DNA of 64,000 nt from Labia minor (Eukaryota > Arthropoda > Insecta > Dermaptera > Spongiphoridae), in the NCBI GenBank assembly GCA_963082975.1, contig OY720348.1:20885146-20949145 (forward strand), given 5' to 3'. Positions 24,886-37,372 of this stretch are shown one piece after another (within the stretch, counting starts at the first letter, position 1; each line of letters opens with the position of its first letter). The notes below the pieces were generated by a model, which saw only the letters and a program-made list of their open reading frames with translations, did no database searches and had not been told where the DNA came from. Both the position numbers and the translations under genes were made by a program.

Positions 24886-26894
24886 TCTCGCGAGATAGTA
24901 AGAACATAACTGGATTATTTTAAACGTGAAATGAATCTTGAAAATTGAGATATAGTTCTTTAAAAAATTGGATACAAATTTTAAATAAACTTTTAAATTC
25001 AATATATAGTGTAGTTAAATTATACAAATTATTAATATATATTTTATTTCATTTTTGAAATTAATAAATAAGGTCATCTTCCAACATTTTTTTTATGAAA
25101 TATTATAATTAATAGAATTGAAATACATTGAAAATATACTTTATTAGGGGATTATTTAGGGGATCTAATATTAGATGAAATCATTTAATTAATTTTTGTG
25201 ATGATTGTATATAGTTAAATAAAAGTAAAAAAAAGATATAGATATATATATATATATATTTATTTATTAATAAATTGGATCCATCTTTACCCTTTAAAAA
25301 TATAACATACAATGTTTTACTATGTTTCCATGTTTACTATGTTTATATACGATCTCACATGTATTCACTAGATAATATTGAATTGGAGGAGAATAGCATT
25401 GAAATTGGGGTGTGAAAGCGAAGGGGTAGGAAATCATCAGGTGGCCGTTGATTAAGGTAAGCACCAGGGAGATGGCAACCTCGCATCAACGGAAAAACAC
25501 GAAAGGGTTTTCTCGTTTTGTTTCTTCTTTGTTACACGACTCCACACGTGTTTGGTAAATTGCGACCATAAACCGATAGCTCCGTGAATTTATGGAAGTA
25601 TAATATGCTTTGAAGATGACATCCCCTTTAAACTATACCTTGTGGTAAGTTCCCCTAGAGGAAATGGACTAAAATGGATAGAATAAATAAACGAGAGCAT
25701 GGAAAGAAAGGGCGGACGGCCCTTCCGGAAAACAAAACAAAAAAAATCCATTGACATAACTCATTTTTCTTAATAAGAAACTTTCATTGGCATCATTAGG
25801 TTGAAATTTATCAATTATGTCACTTGTATTTTTATATCGCTTACGATTAAATATAAGGTAAATGTACCAGTAGTTGACAGCCTCAAGATGAATTTTCATA
25901 AAAACAACACTATTATTCTGTAACAAAAGTGCGAATAATAATAAAACATGTGCTAACCTATTGTATAACTATTGTATAACTATTTTTAATTATCACTATT
26001 ACACAAGCATTCGGTTAATGTATATTTATATCTATTTTAAAAAAAAATTCTCTAAACGTATTTTTTGTTCTATTAATTGACTATCTCAAAATCTAAAGTT
26101 TTAATAATTGACCATATTTTGATTCACTAATTGTCCATCAACCTAAAATGGGTTTAAAATAAATCAATGGAATAAAATGCACAAAGGATTGGTTTTATTA
26201 ATATTTTATATATATATATATAATTTCTTATAATTTATTTTAATTATTCTTTATATATTTAAATTTCATATCGGGAATTAGTTAACATTTCTGGTTTTGT
26301 TAATTGCTCGAGATATCCATTACGATATTCCAATTGTAATCAAGGATGTCAGCAGTTTTTGGACATTTCCATAAATCTCTTGTATTCTCCATTAATTATC
26401 CATTAATTAGCTTCTTCTTTAGGAAATTATATGATTTTTTCTCCCATATAAAAAACACTACGTAATATTTGTATACATAAATTTTATAAAAAAAATATTT
26501 ATTATTATATTTATACGAATATTTAAGCATTTGACCACCCCCAGTCAATTTCAAAATATGAAATTTGATTCAGAAATGGACCACCCCTTGATAATTGTAA
26601 AATTTCACATTAAGAAAATATTTCAAATTTGTAGTATCAACTTTTGAATTGAACTTTTGGTTTGATATTATTATTAAATAAAACATAATATATTGAAAAT
26701 AAAATCCTTAACGATTTGCATAAGAAACTAACCTTAAAATGCAAGAACCCTTACCTCGTTTTTTAAAAAATTCACAATTCTATTATAAATGCAAGAGGCT
26801 CTTCTTGGTATTTATCGATTAATCTCGAGTTTAATTTGAAATTAAAAAACCCCTTTGCTCCACCACTAGTACATTTACCTCACTTTCTATATTT
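24886..26894. other. AT-rich, unassigned
   Basis: 25380-25660 is more balanced (e.g. GGTGGCCGTTGATTAAGGTA) and unique, but has no recognised coding. The rest is low complexity. Confidence 0.45.
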
Positions 26895-27125
26895 ACTAGT
26901 TAATAGGACAGCCCTTATTAAGTCGGTTGCCACATAACAGGGTAAAGTAGTTGTATGATCAGTACACGGATCATCTCAACATTTATTTTCTTTTCTTGAT
27001 CGAAGGCCGTTACTTTTAATTTCAAATGGCTTCCCAATTTTGATCACGTAGTCTGGGTGGACCTTGTTTTTACTATATAAACCCCAACTAGTGAGAAATT
27101 CCCTTGCCCGACCTAGAACCTTGTA
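26895..27125 (-). mobile_element. tRNA-derived-type SINE, copy 1 (degenerate)
   Basis: Complement of the same family as 27825-28091: GTCGGTTGCC, TGTATGATCAGTA, TTTTCTTTTCTTGATCGAAG, CCCCAACTAG and ATTCCCTTGCCCGACCTAG appear in order. Heavily mutated; the internal-promoter end is lost. Confidence 0.6.
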
Positions 27126-27824
27126 TTCTTATAATAATTCACAATATTACATTACACATTAAATAAATTAAATGTTTTCAAAATCATTTCTATATTTTTA
27201 ATGAAAAAAAAAATCTTTGATTTCTTTGTGTCTGTTAGTAAAAAAAAAAGATTTATTGGCAAGAAATGGATAAACTTACACGGGTCACCCGATGTTACAT
27301 CCTTCTGGATGAGAAAGTGGGAGAGGAATGGGGTAGTTCGAGGGATCAAAACCATGAATTGTCTTTTATCAACAACTCCGTATCTTCCCTTTCGTGCAGA
27401 ATGGAATCTGAAGTGTTAAGAGTAGGGATGCAGGACTGGGAGGGGCCCAGGTCGGTTGCTTTGACCTCGGCTCATTGCGCCCCACTGGCGATTATCAAAG
27501 CATTCGGCGTTTTAGTTTCATTTGGTTGTTTCATTATTTCGCCATTTTCACATCTAATCAGTTTCTCGCCTGGCCACTCTCACCGATCGCCCCCCGTGCT
27601 AATCAATCCAACACTCCTTTCATCTCCATTTCTCACTTTTCAATTGCAATCAACTTTATTATTGACTTCAAGGAACAATTTCAATTTTATAAACCATTTA
27701 CTCTGTAATGCAATACATAAAATGATATTTATAAAATTAATATTATGATCATTATAAAATAATCATAAGACTGTTTATCAATCACCCGTACAAAAAAAAA
27801 TTATAATAAATAAAAAGAAAAACC
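27126..27824. other. Unique patch between two SINEs
   Basis: 27260-27620 is less AT-rich and non-repetitive. Overlapping plus-strand frames (e.g. 27266-27748, 160 codons) have no recognisable domain and contain no splice-supported link to Syt7. It could be a conserved regulatory block, which is inference only. Confidence 0.35.
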
Positions 27825-28091
27825 TCTGATTTTTGTACGTCCTACGCAAGGTCAACGCCTATCAAGTCGGTTATATCAATTAGATGTCCTATGATCAGTA
27901 GAACGAGTCCCATCCACCTTTACCTTGATTTTCTTGATCGGAGGCTCTACTTTTTACCAAGTAGCTTTCCAAGCTGGGTTGACTCCATCCCATAGACCCC
28001 AGCTAGAGTAATTCCCTTGCCAGGCCCAGAACTTGAACCTGGTACTACGAGAATGTGAGCCAGCTACGCTCTCTCCTACCCTGTGGTGTCT
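27825..28091 (-). mobile_element. tRNA-derived-type SINE, copy 2 (best preserved)
   Basis: Read on the minus strand it begins GACACCACAGGGTAGGAGAG, then GTAGCTGGCTCACA (A-box-like) and, about 25 bp on, GGTTCAAGTTC (a good pol III B box). The body AGGGAATTACTCTAGCTGGG, TGATCATAGGACATCTAATT and CCGACTTGATAGGCGTTGAC follows, and the end is GTACAAAAATCAGAGG. Tail region and size fit a SINE. The parent tRNA is not determined. Confidence 0.7.
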
Positions 28092-28902
28092 TCTTTATAA
28101 TAAATAATCATTCTAATAATATATTTTTGTAGATATGTGAGTAAGTAAGTACAATATGTTGACTCTGCTCATAAGGATGTTTAATCCATGATTTGTTGTT
28201 ATTGTCCCTTTGTTTACTACATTCTATGTAGATTAACACACACATTCGTCAGTTAAACGGTATGTCCTTTTAATAGCCTAATTCTTATTTATTAGAAAGT
28301 TTTTAAACATCATATTTTTCTTGTTTCTCTTTATATTTTATGTATTTATTTAATGCGTAATAGAACTTATAGTAAATGAAAACAAACTGTTACACACATA
28401 AAATTATTTATTAGAAGTTATAAAGCAGTAGATAAAGTTTGTTACTTACATCCAAATACACTCTTAATAAATTCTAATATATCAATTACATTTTAATTTA
28501 GAATATAAAATAGATATGTTGTATATAACGGGAAAAATTTGCTTTTTATTTGTTTTTCAATATATAATGGAGGGATATTAACTGACAAAATGAAAAATTC
28601 ACACCTTTATGGTTCTAATAATATCTGGTAAACAATATCCGTTTATTTCATGTAGTTATCTATACCTATAACAGACTAACCACATCATATCCGATGTATG
28701 AAACCAATATTTAATTATCTTCAAATCGAAAAGAAGAATTACTAAAATAGTATTAAATAAAACCACAAAATATTTTCACCCTCAATATATTAAAAAACTT
28801 TCTAGCTATTCAAATATAAAAATAAATAATTATAAAATTTTTGATAATACCTATATTAGATTTTTAGATAGAACTAGTAGCTTGTCAAAAGATTATATCT
28901 AT

Positions 28903-29238
28903 TAGAAAATTTAATCGGAAATTCTTTTTTAATAATTTTCATTTTATAAAAAAGAAACTGAACAAATAATTAATTAAAATAATAATCAATAGATTAAAGG
29001 TAAGTTATTAAAACACTAGGCTACAAGTTTCTATATAAATTTTATTAAACTTTATGATTACTTCGACAGTTACGTCATCATCAGATGGTTGTATTATACT
29101 GGCAATATAAAATTTATTTTGAAACTTATAACCTAGTGTTTTTAATAACTTACCTTTAATCTATTGATTTTATTAATTATTTGTTCAATTTCGTTTATAA
29201 ATTGAAAATTGTTAAAAAAATTTTGGGTTAAATTTCCA
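28903..29238. mobile_element. 336-bp palindromic MITE
   Basis: Inverted arms of about 125 bp: ..GAACAAATAATTAAT.., AATCAATAGATTAAAGGTAA and GTTATTAAAACACTAGG on the left are mirrored on the right (CCTAGTGTTTTTAATAAC, TTACCTTTAATCTATTGATT). The centre carries TCGACAGTTACGTCATCATC and AGATGGTTG. No coding capacity. Confidence 0.7.
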
Positions 29239-30639
29239 AATACCTATATCCTACATATATCTATATTTACATATAGGTATGTATAACTTTTAAAAATAAA
29301 ACTAACAAAAATTGTATAAATATTCTAATATTTTCATGTCATAAAAAAAAGGTTTATTAATTACATTTGTTAATTTTACTTTATTATTTTTTTTCCATAA
29401 TAAATATTTAAACATTTAATATAAACATATAAAAGACAAAGTTAATAATAATACTTTCTATTTTTAATCGAATTAATTTTATATATATAAAATTAAAGTA
29501 AACATTGGATGATGTACGACAGATATAATTTGTTTTTTATTTAATTTAAGTGGACGACATAGATAACTTCAAATTTAATATACGAGCTCATATTTAATAG
29601 ATAATTTTGCAATAAGTTCTATTTTTATATTAAATTGAATTTCTTTTCTGTTATAATTTGTCCTGAAAGGAGGTATTCACTTCATTATTACGAAACCTTA
29701 GTAATTATTATTAATATTAAAAGTAATAAATATCAATTTAAAATTATAAAGAACGTTTAGGTTTTGTTAATTTAATACTAATATCTCTGCCTTTCATTTA
29801 CCATTAATTAACAAAATGTTATTTATAATTTTTTGCATTTCGTTGCTTTGATGTTAAAATTCACCTTCCTTTATAATAATAATGAAGTGTTTTTGTAATT
29901 ATTTATTTCCTCCTTGTTTCTTATCTTTTACAATTTAACCTTAATGTACAGGATCTACCTACCTACTCTTCAAATATTGATTGCATTAATTATCTTTATA
30001 TAACATTTTCCTGAATTTGTTCACAAAAATTAAAAGAAAAAAACAAATTATAAAATAAAATTATTAATTACAATGAAAGGAGATGAATGTATATTAATTA
30101 TGTAAAAACACAAATTCAAATTTCAATTAATCTGATTATATAATACATATATTGGTTGTGAATGTGAAATCGATACAAATCTTAAGTGCTATGTTATGTA
30201 AGTATAATATTTACATATTCAGCAAAATATCTAAACATAATTTGAAATAAATCCTACATCAAATTTGTATAAGAAAATATTAGTTAAAAACATTTTTAAC
30301 ACACGAGGTTAGGTGAAATAAAATATTAAAAATGATAAAAATAGAAATAAAAATGGATTTTATATTTTGATGAAGTCAGCAGTTAACTTATGTTAATGAA
30401 AAGCCGTATTTTCTCATCAAAACGGAGGGGATGTCAAATACACTCCAAATCGATGCTGATTATAAGGAGATAAATAAAATCGGAGCTAAGCTTATAACAA
30501 TTCAAAGCATTTTCCCTCTTTTAATTTTATATTGTCTAAAACAACTCATATTACAATTCAATACCTGCTCGATACTTAAAAAAAAATGATTCCTTATCAA
30601 CTATGAATATTTAAGATTAAGAATATTATATAAAATGAA
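29239..30639. other. AT-rich, nothing recognised
   Basis: Low-complexity AT sequence. No open frames of interest. Confidence 0.5.
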
Positions 30640-31095
30640 TAAACGCGACAAAATACATGAAACAATTTCAAATCATTTAAAAGTATATAAATTAAAAGAA
30701 AAATAGTCATAAAACATACAGCCCTTAAACATACGTATTAATGCACTGAAAGACAGAAAAGTATGGCCTGTGGATAAAACATAATATATATTTCGTAATT
30801 AGATTACAAAATATTATTAAAATAAATATTTTTAATTTTATTTTATTTATAATATTTTGTATTTAAGGAAGCGCTGTCTAGAGGGGCTGACGTAGTTGTT
30901 GACGTCATTTAAATTTACTATTTTAAATTAAGAAAAAACTAACAAAGATGATTTTTCCCGATGCTGAAACCAATACAGATCGATTTTTCTTTATAAAAAT
31001 TATCTATGGTATGAATTTCAAAAAAATTATTATAGCGGTTTAATATTTCAAAAATACAAATATATATATATACCATTTTTGCTAGTATAATAAGA
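30640..31095 (+). repeat. Divergent relative of the ATAAGTTGACC family
   Basis: Shares TTTTAATTTTATTTTATTT, GACGTCATTTAAATTTA, AAAACTAACAAAGATGATTT and ACCAATACAGATCGAT-type blocks with copies 1 and 2, in the same order. Its right half is different: CTATGGTATGAATTTC, GCGGTTTAATATTTC and TTTTTGCTAGTATAATAAG. Sister copies lie at 52085-52475 and 57430-57555. It lies in the Syt7 upstream region or an early intron. Confidence 0.6.
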
Positions 31096-31737
31096 TAAGA
31101 TATGTACATGTATACAAGGATTATTGAAATTCATTTCATTTGTCGGATTTATGGTAGACAATATTTATATTCATTATATTCTTTTGTTTTTTTGTTTTTT
31201 TAATAACGATTCATACTAAAATCCCTTGTTTGATTCCATCTCCTATGCTAATTTCCCTCCCTTTCATTTACTGTATTCAATATCTAACTTAGCAAATAAT
31301 AATCCCGAGAGTTGTTTTTGAGTATTTTTATATTTTTTTTTATTTTCATCATCATTGATATTTCTTTAATTCTTTAATTCAAATCATTTTTAATTTATGG
31401 AATATAATTCAATATGCAAAATTATCTTTTTCTTGTACTGATAATTAAGTGTTCTTATTCAATTTCTCTTAACTCTCATTTAATTTCACATTCTAATTGG
31501 ATGTAATTTATTTCATTGATTTTCTTTGTTGTTGTTTTTTTTTTTCGTTTTTTTTTCATGTCCTCTTTACTCGGGGCTTCCACTAAAAAGGCCACCTGTG
31601 CTATATTGACGTGGACCCATCGAGCAAAGGTCATGGAGAAGCCCTTTCTTTCAACATTTTTATTTTGGTCCTGATTCGCTTTGAATCCTACTATACAATA
31701 TACTAAACGAGTGTCTGATCTTGTCTGTGATTTCCAG

Positions 31738-31906
31738 GACCACAGGCAGTGGGGCGGGTACTGCCACAAGCGGCGGAGCCGGGACGAATTTAGGAGGTGG
31801 GATCAGCAAGAGCCCCTGTGGCGGCAGCTCCGCCGGCGGCTCGGACACCAAAGCCGGCCCTCACAACAAGCAGCTGGGCAATGTCAAAGGAGGAGAACAT
31901 CCCTCG
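31738..31906 (+). CDS. Syt7: Synaptotagmin 7, Gly/Ser-rich linker exon
   Basis: Probable coding exon for the flexible linker between the membrane anchor and the C2A domain of synaptotagmin 7. It is flanked by a TTTCCAG acceptor and a GTGAGT donor. It reads through without a stop as about 56 codons dominated by Gly, Ser, Thr and Ala, ending in ..GGEHPS at a codon boundary. The next exon (37232) also starts at a codon boundary, so the join keeps frame. The exon begins with the third base of a codon, so the preceding exon must supply two bases. It is far richer in G+C than its surroundings, which supports coding function. A second AG at 31744-31745 would change the phase. Known: Syt7 linkers are poorly conserved and alternatively spliced. 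Inferred: assignment rests on position, phase and composition, not on recognisable motifs. Confidence 0.66.
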
Positions 31907-32944
31907 GTGAGTCTATGGACCCATTGAGATCAATGCCAAGAAAGACGAGGGGGAGGACAAGCCACAATCATTCAACTCATACCTCTATTCCTATATTTTC
32001 AACAAAAAACAAAAAAACAAACAATTATTCGATTCCCCACCTTCCAATTAGTTAATTTAATTTATACAATCCTATTAATAATCAGAATCAATCATATAAA
32101 TAAATAAAGCAAATCTCTTGTCATAATTTTAATTAATATAATAATTAAAATTAATATTAAAATTAATAATTTAAAAAAAAAAAATATAAAAATAATAATT
32201 AAATATGATTTCGGATGATTTATTAGAAAATACAATACAGATATTTTTTTTTTGTTTACATTATATATTATATAAAATATTATTTTTATGTAAATTGAAT
32301 CATCCAAATATTGACCTAAATATTACTATACATATACAGGATTATTATTTAATATAAAACCTTCACACATTCAAAATACCTACATCAATTAAATAAATTA
32401 ATAAATTAAATAATTTCATATATAGAATGAAGATAATTATAGTTAATTATAGTTAATTTTAAGCTTAAAATGAAATAATTTAATTAAAACAAACGCAAAA
32501 AAAAAATAATTCCACATTTGTTTTTCTATATAATTAGTTACTTTATAATTTCAATTCATATTTAAAAATATATAATTATTTTGAATGTAATTTAATAGAA
32601 ATGTTATATTATTTAATATGTTTAAAAATCTAACTAAAAAAATTGTTTTTAATTTCTACTAATATTCCAGTTAAGAAAAAAAAATGATAAGAATTTGCAT
32701 AAAATTAAATATGCAATTATAAGAAACATTTTTGATAATATTACAAAAAAACTTAAACATTACAAGAATAAAGTGGAAATATTCATTGGCTAATTTTATT
32801 CAAAATATTTCACTCATTCTGTATTCAGTATTAAATCTAAATTTATAATAATATAACATTTATAATTTTTATTTCACACAGAGAAAAATTGGAAGATAAA
32901 TTGGAAATCTTGAATTTAAAAATTTTTTATTTGATCACATAATT
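31907..32944. other. Syt7 intron, AT-rich
   Basis: Intron sequence after the linker exon, with A/T homopolymers and no recognised element before foldback A. Confidence 0.6.
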
Positions 32945-33577
32945 ATAATTTGGGTAAATATTCAAACGAACTTTTGGTACATGGATTTGGATAAAACTTT
33001 ACCAATAGGTTCCTTTTGCAATTCCAAATTAACTTTTATTATGAAATTTTTTCGGGTCTCTTGGAGTTTACGGGATAAAAATTATTAAAATAAAGATCTT
33101 TTAAGTTTGATTGATTAGCTGGTTATGAACGTCGAAATGTGCCATTAAGTTATGTTTTATTGACTAATTCTCTAATTATTCACTTATTCACTAATTTTCG
33201 GTTTTTATAAGTTCTGTTTGAATTTAGTAAAATTATTTAATTAATTAATTTTTTAAATTTCATAAATCCAAACCGCACTTAAATAAAATAAATAAATAAT
33301 AAAATAAATAAATAATAAATATAATAATAATAAATTAAATAAAAAAAAACACCGAAAATTAGTAGCACCCTCTGGTGGTCAATTTATAAAACATGGTAGC
33401 TAAATAGAATATCAATGGATTTATATGCAAATTTTAATAATTTTTATCTCTTAAAATAGAAGAGGCCCGAAAAAATTTCATAAGAAAAGTTTATTCGGAA
33501 TTGCAAAAGGAACCCACTGGTAAAGTTTTATCCAAATCCATGTACCAAAAGCTCGTTTGAATAATTTCCATAATTTG
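32945..33577. mobile_element. Foldback element A
   Basis: Long arms (about 110 bp): ATTCAAACGAACTTTTGGTA..GGATTTGGATAAAACTTTAC on the left, complement on the right ending TCGTTTGAATAATTTCC. The core holds CGAAATGTGCCATTAAG, CACTAATTTTCGG, GAAAATTAGTAGCACCCTCT and AATAGAATATCAATGGATT. The same core occurs in B, C and D. No ORF. Confidence 0.75.
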
Positions 33578-34425
33578 TTATATGTAGTTCTTTTTATTGA
33601 TATGGATATGTAAATGAATATTAAAAAAACATTTCAATATAATTTGACGATTTATTGTCTTTGAGATAAGCCTTAAAAAAATGATATCGTGGGAATTTGT
33701 CTGTCACTAATCGATGTATGTCAGCGTGTTTGGAGTAAATTTGCTGGTTTGATCAAAGGTGTAGCCGGAGGCGTCAGTCAATGTAGCTTTCTCGTTGCAA
33801 TCTCACAGGACTTCTAACAGAATAGAAGCCATTCCGATTAACAAAGCAGGAGGAGACGAGAAGCCGATCTAAGAGAGTAATCAAAGCAAATTCCAATTTC
33901 AAAAGAATAACATTAATTCTAAATTATTTTCTTTAATTATATAAAAAGAAAATACTCGAATTCTTACGATAACAAAAGATGAAAAAGTATACCGCTCATT
34001 TTTTTTATCACCCTTTTTTCTATGAACATTTTAATTTGTCTCCTTTTGCTTTAATATGCTTGAAATGGGTTTGTATGAAATGCTATTCTTTAGGTACACA
34101 AATGCAAACGTGAGATCTACTCATGCTTCTCCCGAGAAATTTTACACTTTGAATAGATAGCAAAGCGTTTCTTTTGTCAAATCATTTTTTATTCTAATAT
34201 CTAATGTTAAAAAGTTTTTCCTTTTAAGATAAAGTATAGTAATCGAGTTTAAAAATAGGAGTTTGACAAATCTCTTTTTATTTAATTGTCTTTGTGTCTG
34301 TCTGCGGAGTATATTATATATATATCACAATAATCTCATGATACTATTTTCCATGTGGGTTAGATAATTATTTTTTGATCCCAAGAAAAATAGGTACTTC
34401 TAAAAATCAGGTTTAGAACAAAACA

Positions 34426-34957
34426 AAATTTGGTTATTATATAGAACAGTCATCCAGTCATGGATTTGGATAAAATTTTCCCAGTGGGTTTCTTTTTTAA
34501 TTCCAAATAAACTTTTCTTATGCAATTTTTGCGGGATAAAAAGGATTAAAGTTTGCCAGATTAGCTTATTATGAACCTCGAAATAGGATGTCATTAAGTA
34601 ATGTTTTATTGACTAATTCACTAATTATTCACTTATTTTTAATTTTCGGTTCGGGTCGGATCTAGGGAAATTATTTTTAAGTAATTAATTTTTCAATTTT
34701 TCTACATTCAATCCGAACTGTAATAAAAACCGAAAATTAGTGGTGCCCTCTGCTGATTGAATTAATAAAACATGGTAACTAAATAGAATATCAATAGATT
34801 TACATGCAAAATTTAATAATTTTTATCTCGTAAACTAGAAGTCCCGCAAAAATTGCATAAGATAAGTTTATTTGGAATTAAAAAAAAGAAACCCACTGGT
34901 AAAGTTTTATCCAAATCCATGACTGGATGACCGTTCTATATAATTACCCAAAATTTA
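34426..34957. mobile_element. Foldback element B
   Basis: Arms: ATAGAACAGTCATCCAGTCA and TGGATTTGGATAAAATTTTC on the left, TCCATGACTGGATGACCGTT on the right. The core parallels element A (GAACCTCGAAATAGGATGTC, GAAAATTAGTGGTGCCCTCT). Same orientation as A. The outer 25 bp of the arms differ from A. Confidence 0.75.
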
Positions 34958-35047
34958 ATAAGAAACGATATTTAATATATTGGACGGTTATTACTTCCCC
35001 ATTATTATTCTAATTAAAATATTTGAAATATTTTTAATTAAATAAAA

Positions 35048-35192
35048 CCCTCCCACTTTTGTACATCCTATGAAAGGACAGCGCCTATCAAGTAGGTTGC
35101 CGCCTAAGCGGGGTAGAGGTATTGTATGATCAATATATGAGACACCATGTTGTAAGACAAGCGTGTTGCGCTTCAAACTGCGTGGCGTCTTT
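35048..35192 (-). mobile_element. SINE copy 3 (deleted variant)
   Basis: Shares TTTTGTACATCCTATGAAAG, GCGCCTATCAAGTAGGTTGC and ATTGTATGATCAATA with the other copies, but the middle is missing and the end GCGTGTTGCGCTTCAAACTG differs. Lies in a Syt7 intron between foldback elements B and C. Confidence 0.6.
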
Positions 35193-35263
35193 TTAATTAA
35201 ACTAAATAGAATAAATAATTTATAACTTATAAAGAAAATTTTAGATTAATCAAATGTTTTAAA

Positions 35264-35308
<45 letters not shown>

Positions 35309-35930
35309 CAACAATTTGTATTAGCACATTTCAATTAAATAATAATGAAGCTAATAATTGTTATTACTTCAAAAGGCAACCAGGCGTCGAAGCTGTTCGA
35401 GGTCCAAATGAATAGTATTTCATATTTTCCAAAATGCTTGAATTTATTTGAAAATTAATATATTATAGTTGAAGCTATAGACATTCTATTATTCATTTGT
35501 ATAATTTATATTCAAATATTCTTGTATATAATGAGATCAGCAAACAACAATTTAAATATTTCTCAAATCTGTTCTCCCCCCTCCTCTTTCAGTATGTGTG
35601 TACATCCATATAGTTGTTCGCTATCGTTTAATGTAAAATAGCAAAATCGAAAATTAATTTCTATTTAATTACAATTCCAAACATTTCATTTTTATTAAAA
35701 GAGACATGATTCGATGATGACAAACAAATCTATCATTGTCGATAAACCAATATCAAATAATGATATATAAATTGTTTGAATTGGAAGCCATAATGATTCC
35801 CTGGTTCTTGTGATTTGGCTTATTATTATATTTCAAATTCATCTGGTATATATATATATATACAAAAGGTATGTTGAAAAAAGTTTTGAATATTTTTATT
35901 AAAACTTTTGTGGTTTTTATAATTATTAAA

Positions 35931-36145
35931 AGGATTTTTATTATTAATACACCACATATTTGTATAATTTATTTATTTAGTTAAATAAATGTACAACATT
36001 TTTCGACTGCTCCGACTCAAGCAGACTTGAGCAAGCGTACGGTAGTAGATAACGACTGTAGTATAAGCAGCTGAAACGTTGTACATTTATTTAACTAAAT
36101 AAATATATTATACAAATATGTGGTGTATTAATAATAAAAATCACT
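35931..36145. mobile_element. 215-bp palindromic MITE
   Basis: Inverted arms of about 65 bp: AGGATTTTTATTATTAATAC, ACCACATATTTGTATAAT, TTAGTTAAATAAATGTACAA. The complement ends at 36145. A ~75-bp non-repeated centre (CGACTGCTCCGACTCAAGCA..) is more GC-rich. Ends within a few bases of foldback element C. Confidence 0.75.
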
Positions 36146-36151
36146 TTCTAA

Positions 36152-36708
36152 TAATAGTACATGGTACTTGTCACCTTTAGATTTTTATGAAACAGCTTCA
36201 GGATTTTGACGCAACTTCGCCAATTGATTCCTTGATTAATTTTAAGAAACTTTTTCCTTAGGAAATTATGGAGTAAACTTCTAGTTTTCGAAATGAAAGT
36301 TAAAGCTTGAATATAAATCCATGGATATTCTACTTAGCTACCATGTTTTATCCGTTTGACCAGCAGAGGGCGCCACTAATTTCCGGGTTTTTTTTCAGTT
36401 CGGGTTATATATAGAAAAATTAAAAAAAATAAATTACTTAAATAATTTCCCTATATCCAAACCGAATCGAAAAAAAAAACTGAAAATTAGTGAATTAGTC
36501 AATAAAACATTACTTAATGGCTGCACACATTTCGACGATCATAACCAGCTAATCTGTCAAACTTTAATCTTTTTTATCTCGAAAACTAGAAGTTTGCCTA
36601 AGGAAAAAGTTTCTTAAAATTAATGAAAGAATCATCTGGCGAAGTTACATCAAAATCCTAAAGGTATTTAATCAAAATCTAAAGGTGACAAGTACCATGT
36701 ACTATTAC
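36152..36708. mobile_element. Foldback element C
   Basis: Core in inverted orientation relative to A (CCAGCAGAGGGCGCCACTAA first, CACATTTCGACGATCATAAC last). Arms TAGTACATGGTACTTGTCAC and CTTTAGATTTT match their own partner (AAATCTAAAGGTGACAAGTA) but not the arms of A or B. Begins just after a small MITE. Confidence 0.75.
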
Positions 36709-37231
36709 CCCCTTTCTAAATATTTATTTTAAAAATCCTTGAATATCCTTGAATCATTTCCCAAACGTGAAAATATCAATAAGGATCAATGTTTTTTTTT
36801 TCATTACCTTTCTTTATATTCAATATGAATCTCATTAATATGATTTTGTTATAAATGTTATTAAAAATGAATGGGAACAATTTCTTTATTAATGAGGCGG
36901 GATGAGAAGGATTTTAATTTATTCTAAATCTAATTTCCCAAGAAAGGTTTGTAATTTCATTCTCCTTTTATATTTAAATTGTCTCCAATGCTTTTAACAT
37001 GTCGGCATTACAAGACCTATTAATCATATTTTAAATGGACGTTTCCAAAGTCCCCCCAACATGGGATTATAATTTTGCTGGGAGATTATATTCTTACTTG
37101 TTCTCTTAGCATAGGCACTTTTCATTAGTATTTGTTATTTAATAGAAACTTCTTGTTGTAGTTTTAATTGAATGCTGACGGTGAGGAATATACTTAATAA
37201 TCTGCTGTTTTTTTTTTCCTTCTTTCTGCAG

Positions 37232-37372
37232 ATGGCATTTTTACAAAGCAGATCAGTCTCGCTGGTCGATATGTATATTGATAACAGCGAACCATCGGAA
37301 AATGTCGGCCAAATTCATTTCAGTCTTGAATACGACTTCCAAAATACAACTCTCATTCTACGAATCCTCACG
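37232..37372 (+). CDS. Syt7: Synaptotagmin 7 exon, start of C2A domain
   Basis: Syt7 is a high-affinity Ca2+ sensor of vesicle and lysosome exocytosis. This exon encodes 47 codons in phase 0 at both ends: a short SVSLVDMYID segment highly characteristic of arthropod Syt7, then NVGQIHFSLEYDF and TTLILRIL, the first beta strands of C2A. The acceptor is CTTTCTGCAG and the donor GTAAGC. An ATG opens the exon, but the conserved sequence and phase join to 31738-31906 suggest it is internal. A downstream-start isoform cannot be excluded. The next coding exon lies 23.9 kb away across a repeat-filled intron. The last residue before the intron aligns within the C2A strand leading to the first Ca2+-binding loop. 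Confidence 0.96.

Noticed and set aside
27266-27748. 160-codon plus-strand open frame
   Set aside because: Starts in low-complexity DNA, ends in AT-rich sequence and has no domain. Probably chance in a unique patch.
29051-29100. Hammerhead-ribozyme-like string on the minus strand (CTGATGA ... GTCGAAG) in a MITE
   Set aside because: The expected GAAA is GAAG, and no complementary stem I partner or cleavage triplet was found nearby. Not a supportable ribozyme.
35048-35192. Possible tRNA gene
   Set aside because: It is a deleted SINE copy. No cloverleaf with correct A and B boxes could be drawn.
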